From positions 62,001 to 126,000 of the forward strand of contig NZ_JBLKOA010000007.1 in NCBI RefSeq assembly GCF_051414135.1: DNA of 64,000 nucleotides, given 5' to 3'. The translations under genes were made by a program, and so were the position numbers. Source of the DNA: Halovenus halobia (GTDB lineage: Archaea; Halobacteriota; Halobacteria; Halobacteriales; Haloarculaceae). Positions within the stretch are counted from its first letter, which is position 1. The number at the start of each line of letters is the position of its first letter. The notes under the pieces were generated by a model. The model worked only from the letters and a program-made list of their open reading frames with translations, did no database searches and was not told where the DNA came from. Below, piece after piece: positions 24,501 to 33,900 of the stretch.

Positions 24501-25721
24501 GGCCGATTCGGCGACTGTTGCGAAAAAGCGCCGGACGATCAACTCGTAAATCTCCCACTCGTCGTCGCTCAGGTCGCTCCGGGCGGGGAGTTCGCCAGTC
24601 GGATGAATTGGTGGGTGGTCGGTCGTCTCCTCGTCGCCGCGGGTCGGCTCGATTTCCTCGGCCGCGAGCAGACGTTCGGCGTCGTCGCCGAACTGCGCAC
24701 TCCCAGTGAACTCGTCGAGCAGTTCGTCTGGCTCCAGGTCCTCCGGATAGACTGTGTTGTCCGTTCGCGGGTACGTCGTGTAGCCGTCGGTGTACAGTTC
24801 CTCGGCGAGGGACATCGCTCGCTGTGCAGAGTAGCCGAGCGAGCCAGCAGCGCCGATGAAGGCTGTCGTGTTGAACGGCTCCGGCGGGTTGTCTGTTCGT
24901 GTCCGTCGGCTCACCGAGTCGACGACAGCACTGTCGGCGCTCCGAAGTTCCTTGTCAACTGCCTGGGCTGCCGATTCCGACCAGACGCGTTCGGCTTCGG
25001 TGCCGTCGTCGTCCTCGTAGAAATACTGCGCCTCGAAGCTGTCGCCGTTCTTTGCGAGGTCGGCGAACAGTTCCCAGTACGTCTCGGGGTCGAAAGCCTG
25101 AATCTCTCGTTCGCGGTCGACGATCAGCTTCAGGGTTGGCGACTGGACACGACCGACAGAGATGAAGTCGTCGCCGAGTTGTCGCGCCGACAGCGAGAGA
25201 AACCGCGTCAGCGCCGCGCCCCAGATGAGGTCGATTATCTGTCGGGCTTCACCCGCGGCCGCCAGATCGAAGTCGAGTTCGTCGGGGTCTGCAAAGGCCT
25301 TCGTCACCTCGCCGTCAGTAATCGAGGAGAACCGGACGCGCTGTATCGGGCCGTCGATATACTCGTCGACGAGTTCGTACGCTTCCTTCCCGATTAACTC
25401 ACCCTCGCGGTCGTAGTCAGTGGCAATGACTGCTTCGTCGGCCTGTCGCGCGAGCGCTTCGAGCGTCGTAACGATGTTTTCCTGGGTCGGTTCGGTGACA
25501 ATCTCTGCGTCGATTAGCTCTGCTGGCTGGACGTCCCGCCAGTTGGCGTATTCCTCGGGGAAATCCAGTCCGACGACGTGTCCAGAGAGCCCAACGACGC
25601 GCTTGTCACCCCACCGATAGACGTTGACGCCGTTGTGTCGCTCCACCTCCGCAGACCCATCGCTTAGTATCTCCGCAATTCGCCGGGCCGCGTTGTCTTT
25701 CTCAGTAATAATCAGCTTCAC
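21534..25721 (-). CDS. topA: DNA topoisomerase I (type IA) precursor containing an intein
   Basis: The 1395-codon precursor consists of a 493-residue N-extein, a 535-residue intein and a 367-residue C-extein, i.e. an 860-residue mature enzyme. The start is GTG at 25721 (MKLIITEKDNAARRIAEIL, the Toprim start); the longer open frame upstream has no coding character. Toprim motif DYDREGELIGKEAYEL; active-site Tyr near 317 in GYTTYPRTDN. The C-extein resumes STRHHTVEKLYDRGY and has several zinc ribbons (CPECGSDLLVRQ, GCDGFPECRF, CPECGEGV, GCTRYPDCEY, CPVCNYQ). A terminal helix-hairpin-helix (ISGIGEKTAQKLAEIG) ends it. It relaxes negatively supercoiled DNA by single-strand passage. Confidence 0.95.
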   Translation of the reverse strand: MKLIITEKDNAARRIAEILSDGSAEVERHNGVNVYRWGDKRVVGLSGHVVGLDFPEEYANWRDVQPAELIDAEIVTEPTQENIVTTLEALARQADEAVIATDYDREGELIGKEAYELVDEYIDGPIQRVRFSSITDGEVTKAFADPDELDFDLAAAGEARQIIDLIWGAALTRFLSLSARQLGDDFISVGRVQSPTLKLIVDREREIQAFDPETYWELFADLAKNGDSFEAQYFYEDDDGTEAERVWSESAAQAVDKELRSADSAVVDSVSRRTRTDNPPEPFNTTAFIGAAGSLGYSAQRAMSLAEELYTDGYTTYPRTDNTVYPEDLEPDELLDEFTGSAQFGDDAERLLAAEEIEPTRGDEETTDHPPIHPTGELPARSDLSDDEWEIYELIVRRFFATVAESATWEHLRVVAGVGDSQLKANGKRLVEEGYHAVYPYSSTSENHVPDVEEGEELAITEVRLDEKETQPPRRYGQSRLIQKMEEMGIGTKCLTADTPVLRRDEDGKMVRTPVAELFESENRVVADGDTDIAVAGTDTTTVSFDELNRRTVEREQTLVSKRELDPDERVIEFTTRNGTFSVTEDHPLYVHAADEIEVKPAKEISTGDELLTTRRSVHRGKSDKIALSWNEFANDCDKSSKLYGTDCDEEIAQHRTEASITQSELGEQLGIDRSAISDYENGRRDVPVWILGELGVRPEELHGLNYETTIDNPFPLRWSPELARVVGNLHGDGSIHRNEQENTVDIRYHNTDRRLVDRFVSDIETLFGTTPTVSERPGRKTHHKSKYQVHLSAAVGRILWRVLGAITKAGYPEIPDSLEPAFIGAMFDDEGHVSRERKAFISNTDHELLAGISEMLSSQGIETKLAPEQHKLHIRGRKNFERFFDIVPVAADEKYYRALDGLEEYTVAGRKARLLEVTAEQPQQSDALAAEIGLSQGRTNALIREFKEQGYIQKQVEGSNRSEDGSRTVRYAAVNFQDSIYATLRGYPHAAEVTAIHERDYTGEVYDLTIDETAPNFAVEGGNVVHNSTRHHTVEKLYDRGYLEDDPPRPTALAEAVVNAAEEFAEMVVSEEMTAELEADMTAIASGEATLDEVTDSSREMLERVFEELHESREAVGDHLQESLKADRRLGPCPECGSDLLVRQSRQGSYFVGCDGFPECRFTLPLPSTGEPLVLEDTCDDHQMHHVKMLAGRDTFVHGCPRCAAAEADESEDRIIGACPECGEGVAPEEQRDGDGDSEAQSASNRSSGHSPREEAVDEGGELAIKQLRSGSRLVGCTRYPDCEYSLPLPRRGDIEVTEEYCEEHDLPELTVHDGDDPWELGCPVCNYQEYQAEQAIDSLEDISGIGEKTAQKLAEIGVESPDDLGTVDPDEIANQVQGVTVDQLEDWRQQIAG
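22638..24242 (-). mobile_element. TopA intein with LAGLIDADG homing endonuclease and two HTH modules
   Basis: Codons for 535 residues interrupt the conserved GIGTK/STRHH motif of topoisomerase. Splicing residues are intact: Cys1 (CLTADTPVLRRDED), block B TEDH (FSVTEDHPLYV), and the C-terminal VVHN with Ser as +1. The endonuclease part has two LAGLIDADG motifs with acidic residues (VVGNLHGDGSIH near intein residue 232, FIGAMFDDEGH near 331), so it may be active. An XRE-like helix-turn-helix (TQSELGEQLGIDRSAISDYE, about 165-195) precedes it. A winged-helix-like segment (ALAAEIGLSQGRTNALIREF, about 430-450) follows it. Codon use is visibly less GC-rich than the exteins, consistent with horizontal acquisition. 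Confidence 0.92.
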
Positions 25722-25905
25722 TCCCAAAATCACCGGATTGGTAGCGTCTTGTAGGGTGGGAGACAGTCTAAAAGCTTTCGTACCCCCGCCCGGCGATTCG
25801 CTCACTCGCCGGTCCGCTTCTAACTTCTGATAATCTGCGGTCAGGCTTATCAATGACGCAGCTAACCCCCAACTATTGACGCAATGACTGGGGCTCTGAT
25901 CCACA

Positions 25906-27558
25906 ATGGCGACGGGAACTGAGACCGCAGACGGGACACCGACTGCGAACGACCGCGGATTTTTCGAGGTAGTGTTGTACACTGTCGGGGCCGTCCCGAT
26001 GGCAATCGAACCGCGACTCCCCGGATGGCTTCGGTCGAACTTCGGCGCGCGGATTTTTCTCCTCGCGCTCGTCTCCATCGGCATCGCTCCCGGAATCGCA
26101 GTTGTCCTGTTTGATAACGTCCTCACCGCAGCAATGTTCATCTCACTGCTCATCGCGATCAGTGGGTTTCTGGGCTACTGCGAGATGTACCGCGCACTGC
26201 GGGATATCAACACGCAGATTCAGCAGGTCGACGCGGGGAAGTACGACATCTCGTTTGGCGTCGAGCGCCACGACGAAATCGGCGAGATATACCGTGGGCT
26301 GGAAGAGACCGCCCGCTCCCTGGGCGAGACAATCGAGCGGGCTGAACAGCAGCGCGCGGCCGCCGAGGAGGCAAAAGAAGAGGCCGAGGCAGCGGAGCAA
26401 AGCGCCCAAGCCCAGCGCGAGCAGGCAGAACAGTTGAGCCAGCACCTCGAACAGAAGGCGGCGTCGTTCAGTGAGACAATCGAACGAGCGGCTGACGGCG
26501 ACCTCACTCAGCGGATGGACCCTGACAGCGAGAACGAAGCGATGGCAGAAATCGCCCGCTCGTTCAACACGATGCTTGCGGAGTTCGAGGAGACGATTCA
26601 GAATCTCCAATCGTTCGCCGACGAGGTTGGTGATGCGAGCGAACAGGCAGCCACCAGCGCCAGTGAAGTCGAACGCGCAAGTTCTGAGGTCAGCGATTCC
26701 GTCCAGCAGATCGCGGCAGACGCCACCGAACAGCAGGACGAACTTGACACCGTCTCCGGTGAGATGACTGACCTCTCGGCGACAATCGAGGAGGCCGCAG
26801 CGTCTGCCGACACCGTTGCCGAGACCGCAGACGAGACTGCGACGGTCACCGCCGAGGGCGCACAGACCGCACAGACTGCTATCGACCAGATCGAAACGGC
26901 CGAGGAGACAGTCACAGCGGCACTCGATAACGTCGGCACACTCGAAACGCTGATGGACGAAATCGACGATATCGTCGAACTGATCGGCGAAATTGCCGAG
27001 CAAACGAATATGCTCGCACTCAATGCCAATATCGAGGCCGCACGTGCAGGCAGTGGTGGTGGCGGCACAGGCGATGGCTTCGCAGTCGTGGCCGACGAGG
27101 TCAAACAACTCGCCGAGGAAACACGCCAGTCTGCCGACGAAGTCGCGACGCTGATTGCGGATGTCCAGACCACAACTAACGACACCGTCGAGCAGATTCG
27201 CACTGCTGACGACCGAATCGGCGAGGCCAGCGAGTCTGTCGAGGCGGCCGTCGACGCCTTCGAGGCTGTCGAGAAACAGGTCGACGCGACGAACGACGGC
27301 GTCAAGGAAATCAGCAGTGCCGCCGACGAACAGGCCACCAGCGCCGAACAGGTCGTCTCGATGCTCGACCGGGTGGCAACGTTGAGTAAATCGACCGCCG
27401 AAGAGGCTGAAACTGTTTCCGCTGCCGCCGAAGAACAGACTGCCTCTGTCTCGGAAATCAGCCACAATGTCGGCAGCCTCTCGGAGCGCGCGAACTCACT
27501 CCGCTCACTGCTCGGGGAGTTCGAGACCGGCACGACGGTTTCGGCCCAGCCTTCCTGA
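25906..27558 (+). CDS. Methyl-accepting chemotaxis transducer lacking an extracellular sensor domain
   Basis: A 550-residue transducer. Two membrane segments close together (RIFLLALVSIGIAPGIAVVLF and LTAAMFISLLIAISGFLGY, about 48-95) leave only a few outside residues. Two HAMP-like segments follow, separated by a long coiled coil (AEQQRAAAEEAKEEAEAAEQ), then the signalling domain (about 210-540). The hairpin tip is IAEQTNMLALNANIEAARAG, followed by an unusual SGGGGTGDG run before FAVVADEVKQLAEE. It relays to CheA/CheW. With no periplasmic domain it probably senses membrane or intracellular cues, or couples to a separate membrane receptor. CheC at 41.7 kb belongs to the same pathway. Confidence 0.9.
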   Translation: MATGTETADGTPTANDRGFFEVVLYTVGAVPMAIEPRLPGWLRSNFGARIFLLALVSIGIAPGIAVVLFDNVLTAAMFISLLIAISGFLGYCEMYRALRDINTQIQQVDAGKYDISFGVERHDEIGEIYRGLEETARSLGETIERAEQQRAAAEEAKEEAEAAEQSAQAQREQAEQLSQHLEQKAASFSETIERAADGDLTQRMDPDSENEAMAEIARSFNTMLAEFEETIQNLQSFADEVGDASEQAATSASEVERASSEVSDSVQQIAADATEQQDELDTVSGEMTDLSATIEEAAASADTVAETADETATVTAEGAQTAQTAIDQIETAEETVTAALDNVGTLETLMDEIDDIVELIGEIAEQTNMLALNANIEAARAGSGGGGTGDGFAVVADEVKQLAEETRQSADEVATLIADVQTTTNDTVEQIRTADDRIGEASESVEAAVDAFEAVEKQVDATNDGVKEISSAADEQATSAEQVVSMLDRVATLSKSTAEEAETVSAAAEEQTASVSEISHNVGSLSERANSLRSLLGEFETGTTVSAQPS

Positions 27559-27597
27559 CGCGAGAGCGTTTTTTACCGGCCGACTCATACGACGAGT

Positions 27598-28203
27598 ATG
27601 ACCACGTGGGACGAACGATTCGAGAGCGGTGCCTACCCGACCGACCCCGACCCGTCGCCGATGCTGCGTGACTACCTCCCCGAAATCCCAACCGGCCGAG
27701 CACTCGACGTGGCGACCGGAACCGGACGAAACGCCGTCTATCTCGCAGAGTCGGGGTACACCGTCGACGCCCTTGACCAGTCACAGAGCGGACTTCGGAT
27801 CACCCGCGAACGCGCGGCCGAACGAGACGCTGCTGACCGACTCAATCTCGTTCAGGCCGACCTCGCCGAGTACGGCTTTCCTACCGACCGCTACGACCTC
27901 ATCACAATCAGTTTCTACCGCGCTGTCGACCGATTCCCCGATATCAAGGAAGCGCTGACCGACGGTGGCTATCTCTTCGTCGAGCACCATCTGCGCTCAA
28001 CTGACCGAACGCCGTCCGGCCCGAGTTCTGACCGCTACCGCTTCGGCGCGAACGAACTACTCAACGCCTGCCTCGATTTGACTGTCATTCACTACGACGC
28101 GACGACTGAACAACGGCCAGACGACAAAAGCCGGGCAAGTGCGCGTATCCTCGCTCGCAAGTCTACAGGTCAAAAACAGTCCTACCCGGCGCGTCGGGAG
28201 TAA
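27598..28203 (+). CDS. SAM-dependent methyltransferase, TehB-like
   Basis: A 201-residue class I methyltransferase. Motif I is ALDVATGTGRNAVYLAESG (about 34-52), with an acidic end of strand 2 in VDALDQS, and motif IV-like YDLITISFYRAVDRF. The short length and MTTWDERFESGAYPTDPDPSP beginning resemble TehB/thiopurine-type small-molecule methyltransferases. Substrate unknown. It is 40 bases downstream of the transducer gene and converges on another methyltransferase. Confidence 0.8.
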   Translation: MTTWDERFESGAYPTDPDPSPMLRDYLPEIPTGRALDVATGTGRNAVYLAESGYTVDALDQSQSGLRITRERAAERDAADRLNLVQADLAEYGFPTDRYDLITISFYRAVDRFPDIKEALTDGGYLFVEHHLRSTDRTPSGPSSDRYRFGANELLNACLDLTVIHYDATTEQRPDDKSRASARILARKSTGQKQSYPARRE

Positions 28204-28212
28204 CTGCGCAGT

Positions 28213-28980
28213 TCAGACACACTCAGCGACGAACCTGAGGCGGCGATAATCTGCCGTCCACGTCTCCGTCTCGGAATCGTACAGCGTGGGCCGAAGCCTG
28301 TCTTCGACAGCCTCGATGACCGCGTCTTGTTCGGGCTTGGACAGTTCGCCAAAGAAGCGGTCACCGAACATGCTGAGCCAGTTGGCTACTCCTTCGGACT
28401 CGTTTTCGAGTTCAGTCTGTCTGTCGAACAGCACCGCACGCGTCACCTCGAACTCGTGGGCTTCGAGCCGACTGGCGTACTCGCCGAGTTGTGGGAAATA
28501 CCACGGATTCGCGCCGTCGTAGCCACGTTTATCGAGTTCAGCCAGTGTCGCGCTCACAATCTGTTCGACGTTGCCGTGGCCGCCCAGCTCCGCGACGAAG
28601 CGACCGTCATCAGTGAGCGCGTCCCGGACTCGCTGAATCACTGACTCGTGGTCCTCGTCTGGAATCCAGTGCAGCGCTGCGTTCGAGAACACGGCGTCGA
28701 ACTCAGACTCAAACTCGAACTCACGGGCATCAGCCTGGCGAAAGTCGAGGGCTGGATAGCGCTGCTGGGCCTGCTCGACCATCTCGGCAGCAGCGTCGAT
28801 TCCAACCACTGAATCGGCCCGACTCGCAATCTCTGCAGTCAGATGGCCCGTGCCACAACCGAGGTCCAGAATTCGCTCCTCAGGCTGTGGCTCCAGGAGT
28901 TCGAGTACATCGCCGCCGTACTCGTAGACAAAATCGTGGTCGTCGTCGTAGGATTCGGAATCCCACCCCTGCTCAGTCAC
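28213..28980 (-). CDS. SAM-dependent methyltransferase, trans-aconitate-methyltransferase-like
   Basis: A 255-residue methyltransferase. Motif I is ILDLGCGTGHLTAEIA (about 37-52), VVGIDAAAEMV marks strand 2, and FDAVFSNAALHWIPDEDH is motif IV. The HW-dipeptide and FVAELGGHGNVEQI pattern is shared with trans-aconitate 2-methyltransferase and ubiquinone/menaquinone-type enzymes. The ATG overlaps the 3' end of gatB by 8 bases on the same strand, so the two are co-transcribed, though no functional link is known. Confidence 0.82.
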   Translation of the reverse strand: MTEQGWDSESYDDDHDFVYEYGGDVLELLEPQPEERILDLGCGTGHLTAEIASRADSVVGIDAAAEMVEQAQQRYPALDFRQADAREFEFESEFDAVFSNAALHWIPDEDHESVIQRVRDALTDDGRFVAELGGHGNVEQIVSATLAELDKRGYDGANPWYFPQLGEYASRLEAHEFEVTRAVLFDRQTELENESEGVANWLSMFGDRFFGELSKPEQDAVIEAVEDRLRPTLYDSETETWTADYRRLRFVAECV

Positions 28981-30466
28981 GGTCCAACTCTTCTAACTCT
29001 TCGCGCAGGAGACCATTCACGTCGCCGGGGTCGGCACTCCCGCCAGTCGCCTGCATGACCTGTCCGACGAGGAAGTTGATGGCGCCCTCGTCGCCGTCGT
29101 GGTAGTCCTCGACAGCGTCGGGATTCTCTTCGATAGCTGCTTCCACTGCGGCCTGCACCTCGTCGCCGCTAGTCTTGCCCAGTCCTTCCTCCTCGACGAC
29201 TGCGTCGGGATCTTTTCCATCATCGAGCATCGACCGGAGCACCGTCTCGCGGGCGTTCTTGGTGGTGATTGCGTCCTCGTCGACCAGTTCGATCAGGCGC
29301 TCGATTTCGTCGAAGCGGTCCTCGACGTCGGTAATCGCCATGTCGCGGTAGTTGAGTTCACCCAGCAGTTCGTCGGCGACCCACGTTGCTGCCAGACTGG
29401 GGTCGAACGTCTTCGCAACGGACTCGTAGAAGTCCGCGACCTGTTTCGTGCTCGTGAGTTTGTCTGCTGCTTCTTCGCTGAGTTCGTACTCTGACTGGAA
29501 GCGCTCACGGCGCGCGTCGGGGAGTTCTGGAATTTCGATTTTCTCCTTCCAGTCTGAGACCTGCAGCGGCGGGATGTCTGCCTCTCGGAAGTAGCGGTAA
29601 TCCTTCTCTTCTTCCTTCGAGCGCATCGAGACAGTGATGCCACGGGACTCGTCCCAGTGCCGTGTCTCCTGTTCGACCTCACGGCCACGCTTGACAGCGT
29701 TTTTCTGTCGCTGTGCCTCGTAGGCCAGGGCCTTCTCTGCGCCCTTGTGACTGGAGATGTTCTTCACTTCTGTCCGGTTGGCTGCTTCCAGCACCTCGTC
29801 GTCGACAGTGCCGTCAGAATCCATCTCGTCAGCGTCGACGACAGAGAGGTTGGCGTCGATACGAAGGCTCCCATCCCGTTCGGCGTCGAAGACTCCGAGA
29901 TATTCGAGAACTTCTTCCAGCTTCGCGAGGAAGGCTCGGACCTCCCCTGCTCCGCGGAAATCCGGTTCCGTGACAATCTCCATCAGCGGCGTCCCGGCAC
30001 GATTGTAATTGACGAGCGTGTACTCCGCCGTGTCAATCGAACCGCCCTGGTGGGCGAGACTACCGGGGTCCTCTTCGAGGTGTGCGCGCTCGATGCCGAT
30101 GATCCGGCGGTCACCCTCGACCGTGCAGGAGAGTTCACCATCCTGGCAGATCGGTGAATCGTACTGGGTGATCTGGAAATTCTTCGGCAGGTCGGGGTAG
30201 TAGTAGTTTTTCCGGTGGAAATCAGTCGTCTCGGGAATCTCGGCGTCGATTGCCTTCCCGACCTTCACAGCCGCCTCGACAGCTCCTTCGTTGAGGACGG
30301 GCAACGCACCGGGCAGGCCGAGACAGACCGGACAGGTCCGGGTGTTCGGCTCCTCGCTCGGCTCGGTCGAACAGCCACAGAAAATCTTGGTGTCGGTTTC
30401 GAGCTGGACGTGGACCTCCAGCCCGATGACCACAGAAAGGTCGCCTGTTTCCTGTACTTGCGCCAT
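28973..30466 (-). CDS. gatB: Asp-tRNA(Asn)/Glu-tRNA(Gln) amidotransferase subunit B
   Basis: The 497-residue protein starts VVIGLEVHVQLETDTKIFCGC, the GatB signature. It continues with NTRTCPVCLGLPGALPVLN, KNYYYPDLPKNFQITQYD, GIERAHLEEDPGSL, NYNRAGTPLMEIVTEPD and the C-terminal tRNA-binding YqeY-like domain. GatB is the kinase and tRNA-binding subunit of the GatCAB complex that turns misacylated Asp-tRNA(Asn) (and Glu-tRNA(Gln) in bacteria) into the amide forms. Archaea use GatDE for Gln, so this points to Asn-tRNA synthesis. gatA and gatC are not adjacent. Confidence 0.95.
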   Translation of the reverse strand: MAQVQETGDLSVVIGLEVHVQLETDTKIFCGCSTEPSEEPNTRTCPVCLGLPGALPVLNEGAVEAAVKVGKAIDAEIPETTDFHRKNYYYPDLPKNFQITQYDSPICQDGELSCTVEGDRRIIGIERAHLEEDPGSLAHQGGSIDTAEYTLVNYNRAGTPLMEIVTEPDFRGAGEVRAFLAKLEEVLEYLGVFDAERDGSLRIDANLSVVDADEMDSDGTVDDEVLEAANRTEVKNISSHKGAEKALAYEAQRQKNAVKRGREVEQETRHWDESRGITVSMRSKEEEKDYRYFREADIPPLQVSDWKEKIEIPELPDARRERFQSEYELSEEAADKLTSTKQVADFYESVAKTFDPSLAATWVADELLGELNYRDMAITDVEDRFDEIERLIELVDEDAITTKNARETVLRSMLDDGKDPDAVVEEEGLGKTSGDEVQAAVEAAIEENPDAVEDYHDGDEGAINFLVGQVMQATGGSADPGDVNGLLREELEELDRD

Positions 30467-30611
30467 TATCCGCGATTCGTCGTCCGGTGGCTAAAGGCTT
30501 CTGGGACGACCGGAGACCGGTGTCGCCGGGAGTGGCCAGGCTCCCGTTCCTGTCGTTTCGAAAATGTGTGTCTGACGTACGCTTATGTAATCGGAACAAA
30601 ATTCTGGATGT

Positions 30612-30950
30612 ATGTGCCCCAACAGAGTCGAAGAGCTCGAATCGCGCGTGCAGGAACTGGAAGCGTCGGTCGAAGGCCTGACTGACGAACTTGTCGAGTG
30701 CAAGGTTCGCATTCGTGAACTGGAAAATGCCGTCGACGAAGACCTCGGCTTTGGCCCGAACGACGAGGCTGATGAGACAGCCGACATCGATACTGCCGAG
30801 CCGTCAGCAGGAGTTGACCTCGACGACGGCGGCGAACTGATCGAAGCAGGCGAATCTCCAGCGGAAACGGAGGCCGAAGCAACTAACACGGAAGAGGACG
30901 ACAGCCAGAGTAACGCCGAGGAGTCCGACAGCGATATCATCGTCGCCTGA
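30612..30950 (+). CDS. Small acidic coiled-coil protein upstream of smc
   Basis: A 112-residue protein with a heptad coiled coil (NRVEELESRVQELEASVEGL to IRELENAVDED, residues 4-45). A disordered, extremely acidic tail follows (about 46-112). The ATG follows an AT-rich patch (cttatgtaatcgg at about 30580-30594). It ends 21 bases before smc on the same strand, and this pairing suggests a joint transcript. I do not recognise a function; similar short coiled-coil plus acidic-tail proteins are common in haloarchaea. A structural or regulatory link with SMC is only inferred from position. Confidence 0.7.
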   Translation: MCPNRVEELESRVQELEASVEGLTDELVECKVRIRELENAVDEDLGFGPNDEADETADIDTAEPSAGVDLDDGGELIEAGESPAETEAEATNTEEDDSQSNAEESDSDIIVA

Positions 30951-30971
30951 CGGGCCCACGGCCCCCAGCCT

Positions 30972-33900
30972 ATGCACATCAAAGAGCTCGTCTTAGACAA
31001 TTTCAAGAGTTTCGGCCGGAAGACCCGTATCCCCTTCTACGAGGACTTTACGACGGTCACCGGCCCCAACGGCTCGGGGAAATCGAACGTTATCGACTCA
31101 ATTCTGTTCGCGCTCGGACTTGCCAGAACGTCGGGCATCCGCGCGGAGAAACTCACTGACCTGATCTACAATCCCGGCCACCAGGAAGGCGGTTCCTTCG
31201 AGGGCGAACGGGAAGCGAGCGTCGAGGTCATTCTCGACAACAACGACCGGACGCTCGACCGCAATCAGGTCGTCAACGCGGCCGGAACTGACGACGTTGG
31301 CGACATCGACGAAGTGAGTATCAAACGCCGAGTCAAGGAGACCGAAGAGAACTACTACTCGTATTACTACATCAACGGTCGCTCGGTGAACCTCTCGGAC
31401 ATTCAGGATCTGCTCGCGCAGGCGGGCATCGCGCCCGAGGGATACAACGTCGTCATGCAGGGCGACGTGACCGAAATCATCAACATGACGCCCGGTGCTC
31501 GTCGGGAGATAATCGACGAGATTGCTGGTGTTGCCGAGTTCGACGCAAAGAAAGAAGACGCGCTGGGTGAACTCGAAACGGTCGAGGACCGAATCGAAGA
31601 AGCCCAACTCCGTATCGACGAGAAGGCCAACCGGCTCGACCAACTCGAAGACGAGCGCGACACGGCCCTCCAGTATCAGGACCTTCGCGAAGAGAAAGAA
31701 ACCTACGAGGGCTACCGCCGGGCGGCCGAACTCGAAGACAAACGCGAGCAGCAGGCTGGTATCGAGGACGAAATTGACGACCTGGAAGAGACGCTGACAG
31801 AGCGACAGGACACCCTCGACAAGCGTCAAGGTGAGGTCATGCGTCTCGAAGACGACCTCGACGACCTCAACGAGGAAATCGAACGCAAAGGCGAGGATGA
31901 ACAACTCGCGATCAAGCGAGAAATCGAGGAGATCAAAGGCGACATCTCCCGCTTGCAGGACAAAATCGACGCTGCCGAAGGCCGCGTCGAGGACGCGGAA
32001 AACGAGCGCAGACAGGCCTTCGTCAAAATCGACCGTAAGCAGGAGACCATCGACGACCTCGAAGGCGAGATTCGCGAACTCAAGGTCTCGAAATCCTCGA
32101 TTGCGGCCGATATTCAGGACAAGGAAGAGACACTCGAATCGGTCGAGACCGAAATCGACGAAATCGGCGAGGAGTTCGAGGAGGTCAAAGACCGCCTCCA
32201 GAGCAAGAAAGAACAGGTCGAAGCCGCCAAATCTGAGAAAAACGAGCTCCAGCGCGAGCAGGACCGCCTGCTCGACGAGGCACGGCGACGCTCGAAAGAG
32301 CAGGACGAACTCGAAGCCGAAATCGAGGACGTCGAGGCGTCGATTCCAGACCTAGAGGCTGAGATTGAAGACCTCGAAGTCGAACTCGACAAGGCCGAAC
32401 AGAATCAGGAGACCATCGCCGAGGTGGTCGACGACCTGCGCGCCGAGAAACGCGAACTACAGAACCAACTGGACGACATCGAAGACGACCTCAACGCCGC
32501 ACAGCAGGAGTACGCCGAACTCGAAGCGAAGGCTGACCAGTCCGGCGATAGCTCCTATGGCCGGGCGGTCACGTCGATTCTCGACGCCGGCATCGACGGC
32601 GTCCACGGCGCAGTCGCACAGTTGGGCAGTGTCTCCGGACAGTACGCGACCGCCTGCGAGACGGCCGCTGGCGGGCGGCTTGCGAACGTCGTCGTCGATG
32701 ACGACCAGATTGGGCAGCGCTGTATCGAGTACCTCAAATCGCGTAACGCTGGCCGTGCAACCTTCCTCCCAATCACAGATATGCAAAATCGGTCGCTGTC
32801 CTCACCGCCGAGTCAGGACGGCGTTATCGACTTTGCGTACAATCTCGTCGACTTCGACCCAGAGTACGCCGGCGTGTTCTCCTACGTGCTCGGAGATACG
32901 CTGGTTGTCGAGGATATCGAGACGGCCCGTGACCTGATGGGCAACTATCGCATCGTCACGCTGGACGGCGACCTCGTCGAGAAATCCGGTGCGATGACTG
33001 GTGGCTCGAAAAGTGGCTCGCGGTACTCCTTCTCGGGCAGTGACGGGAAACTGGAACGAGTGGCGGCGAAAATCAACGACCTCGAAGACGAGCGCCAGTC
33101 TGTCCGCGAGGAGGTTCGAGATGTCGAGAGTCGACTCGAAGACGCCCGTGACCGCGAAGGTGACGCCAACGAGCAGGTTCGAGAAATCGAAAGCGAAATC
33201 GAAAAACGTGAGTCAGAAATCGAGTCGGCCGAACAGCGAATCGACAATCTCGAAGACGAACTCGAGGCGATCGAAACTGAGCGTGCTGAGGTCTCAGAGC
33301 GGATGGACGAACTCGAGGCTGCCATTGCCGAACAGAACGAGACCATCGCTGAGATAGAGGAGGCAATTGACGACCTCGAAGCCGAAGTTGAGGACTCGAA
33401 ACTCCCCGAACTGACCGCCGAGGCAGAGTCGATTCGTGAGGATATCGACGACCTCCAGACGCGACAGGACGAACTCGACGCCGAACTCAACGAACTCACC
33501 CTGGAGAAAGAGTACGCTGAGGAGGCGATCGAAGACCTCCACGAGAACATCGAAGCCGCCCAGCAACGCAAAGAGGAGGCCGAAGACGACATCGAGGAGT
33601 TCGAGAAAGCCATCGCCGAGAAAGAAGCAGCACTCGAAGAGAAAGAAGAGGAAGTCGCCGAACTCGAAGACGAACTCGCCGACCTCAAAGCCGAGCGCGA
33701 AGACCTCCGCGAGGAGTTGGCAGAGGCCAACCGCGAGCGCGACCAGGCACAGGAGGCAGTCAACTCCGTCGAGTCTGAGCTGTCCGAACTGCGCGAGGAA
33801 CGCGACCGACTCGAGTGGGAAATTGACGAACTCGAAGCGAAGGTCGGCGAGTACGACCCCGAGGACATTCCCGACCACGACACTGTCGAGGCTGAAATCA

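Noticed and set aside
25876..25916. 12-codon frame overlapping the transducer start
   Set aside because: Too short to support; could be chance in an AT-richer leader.
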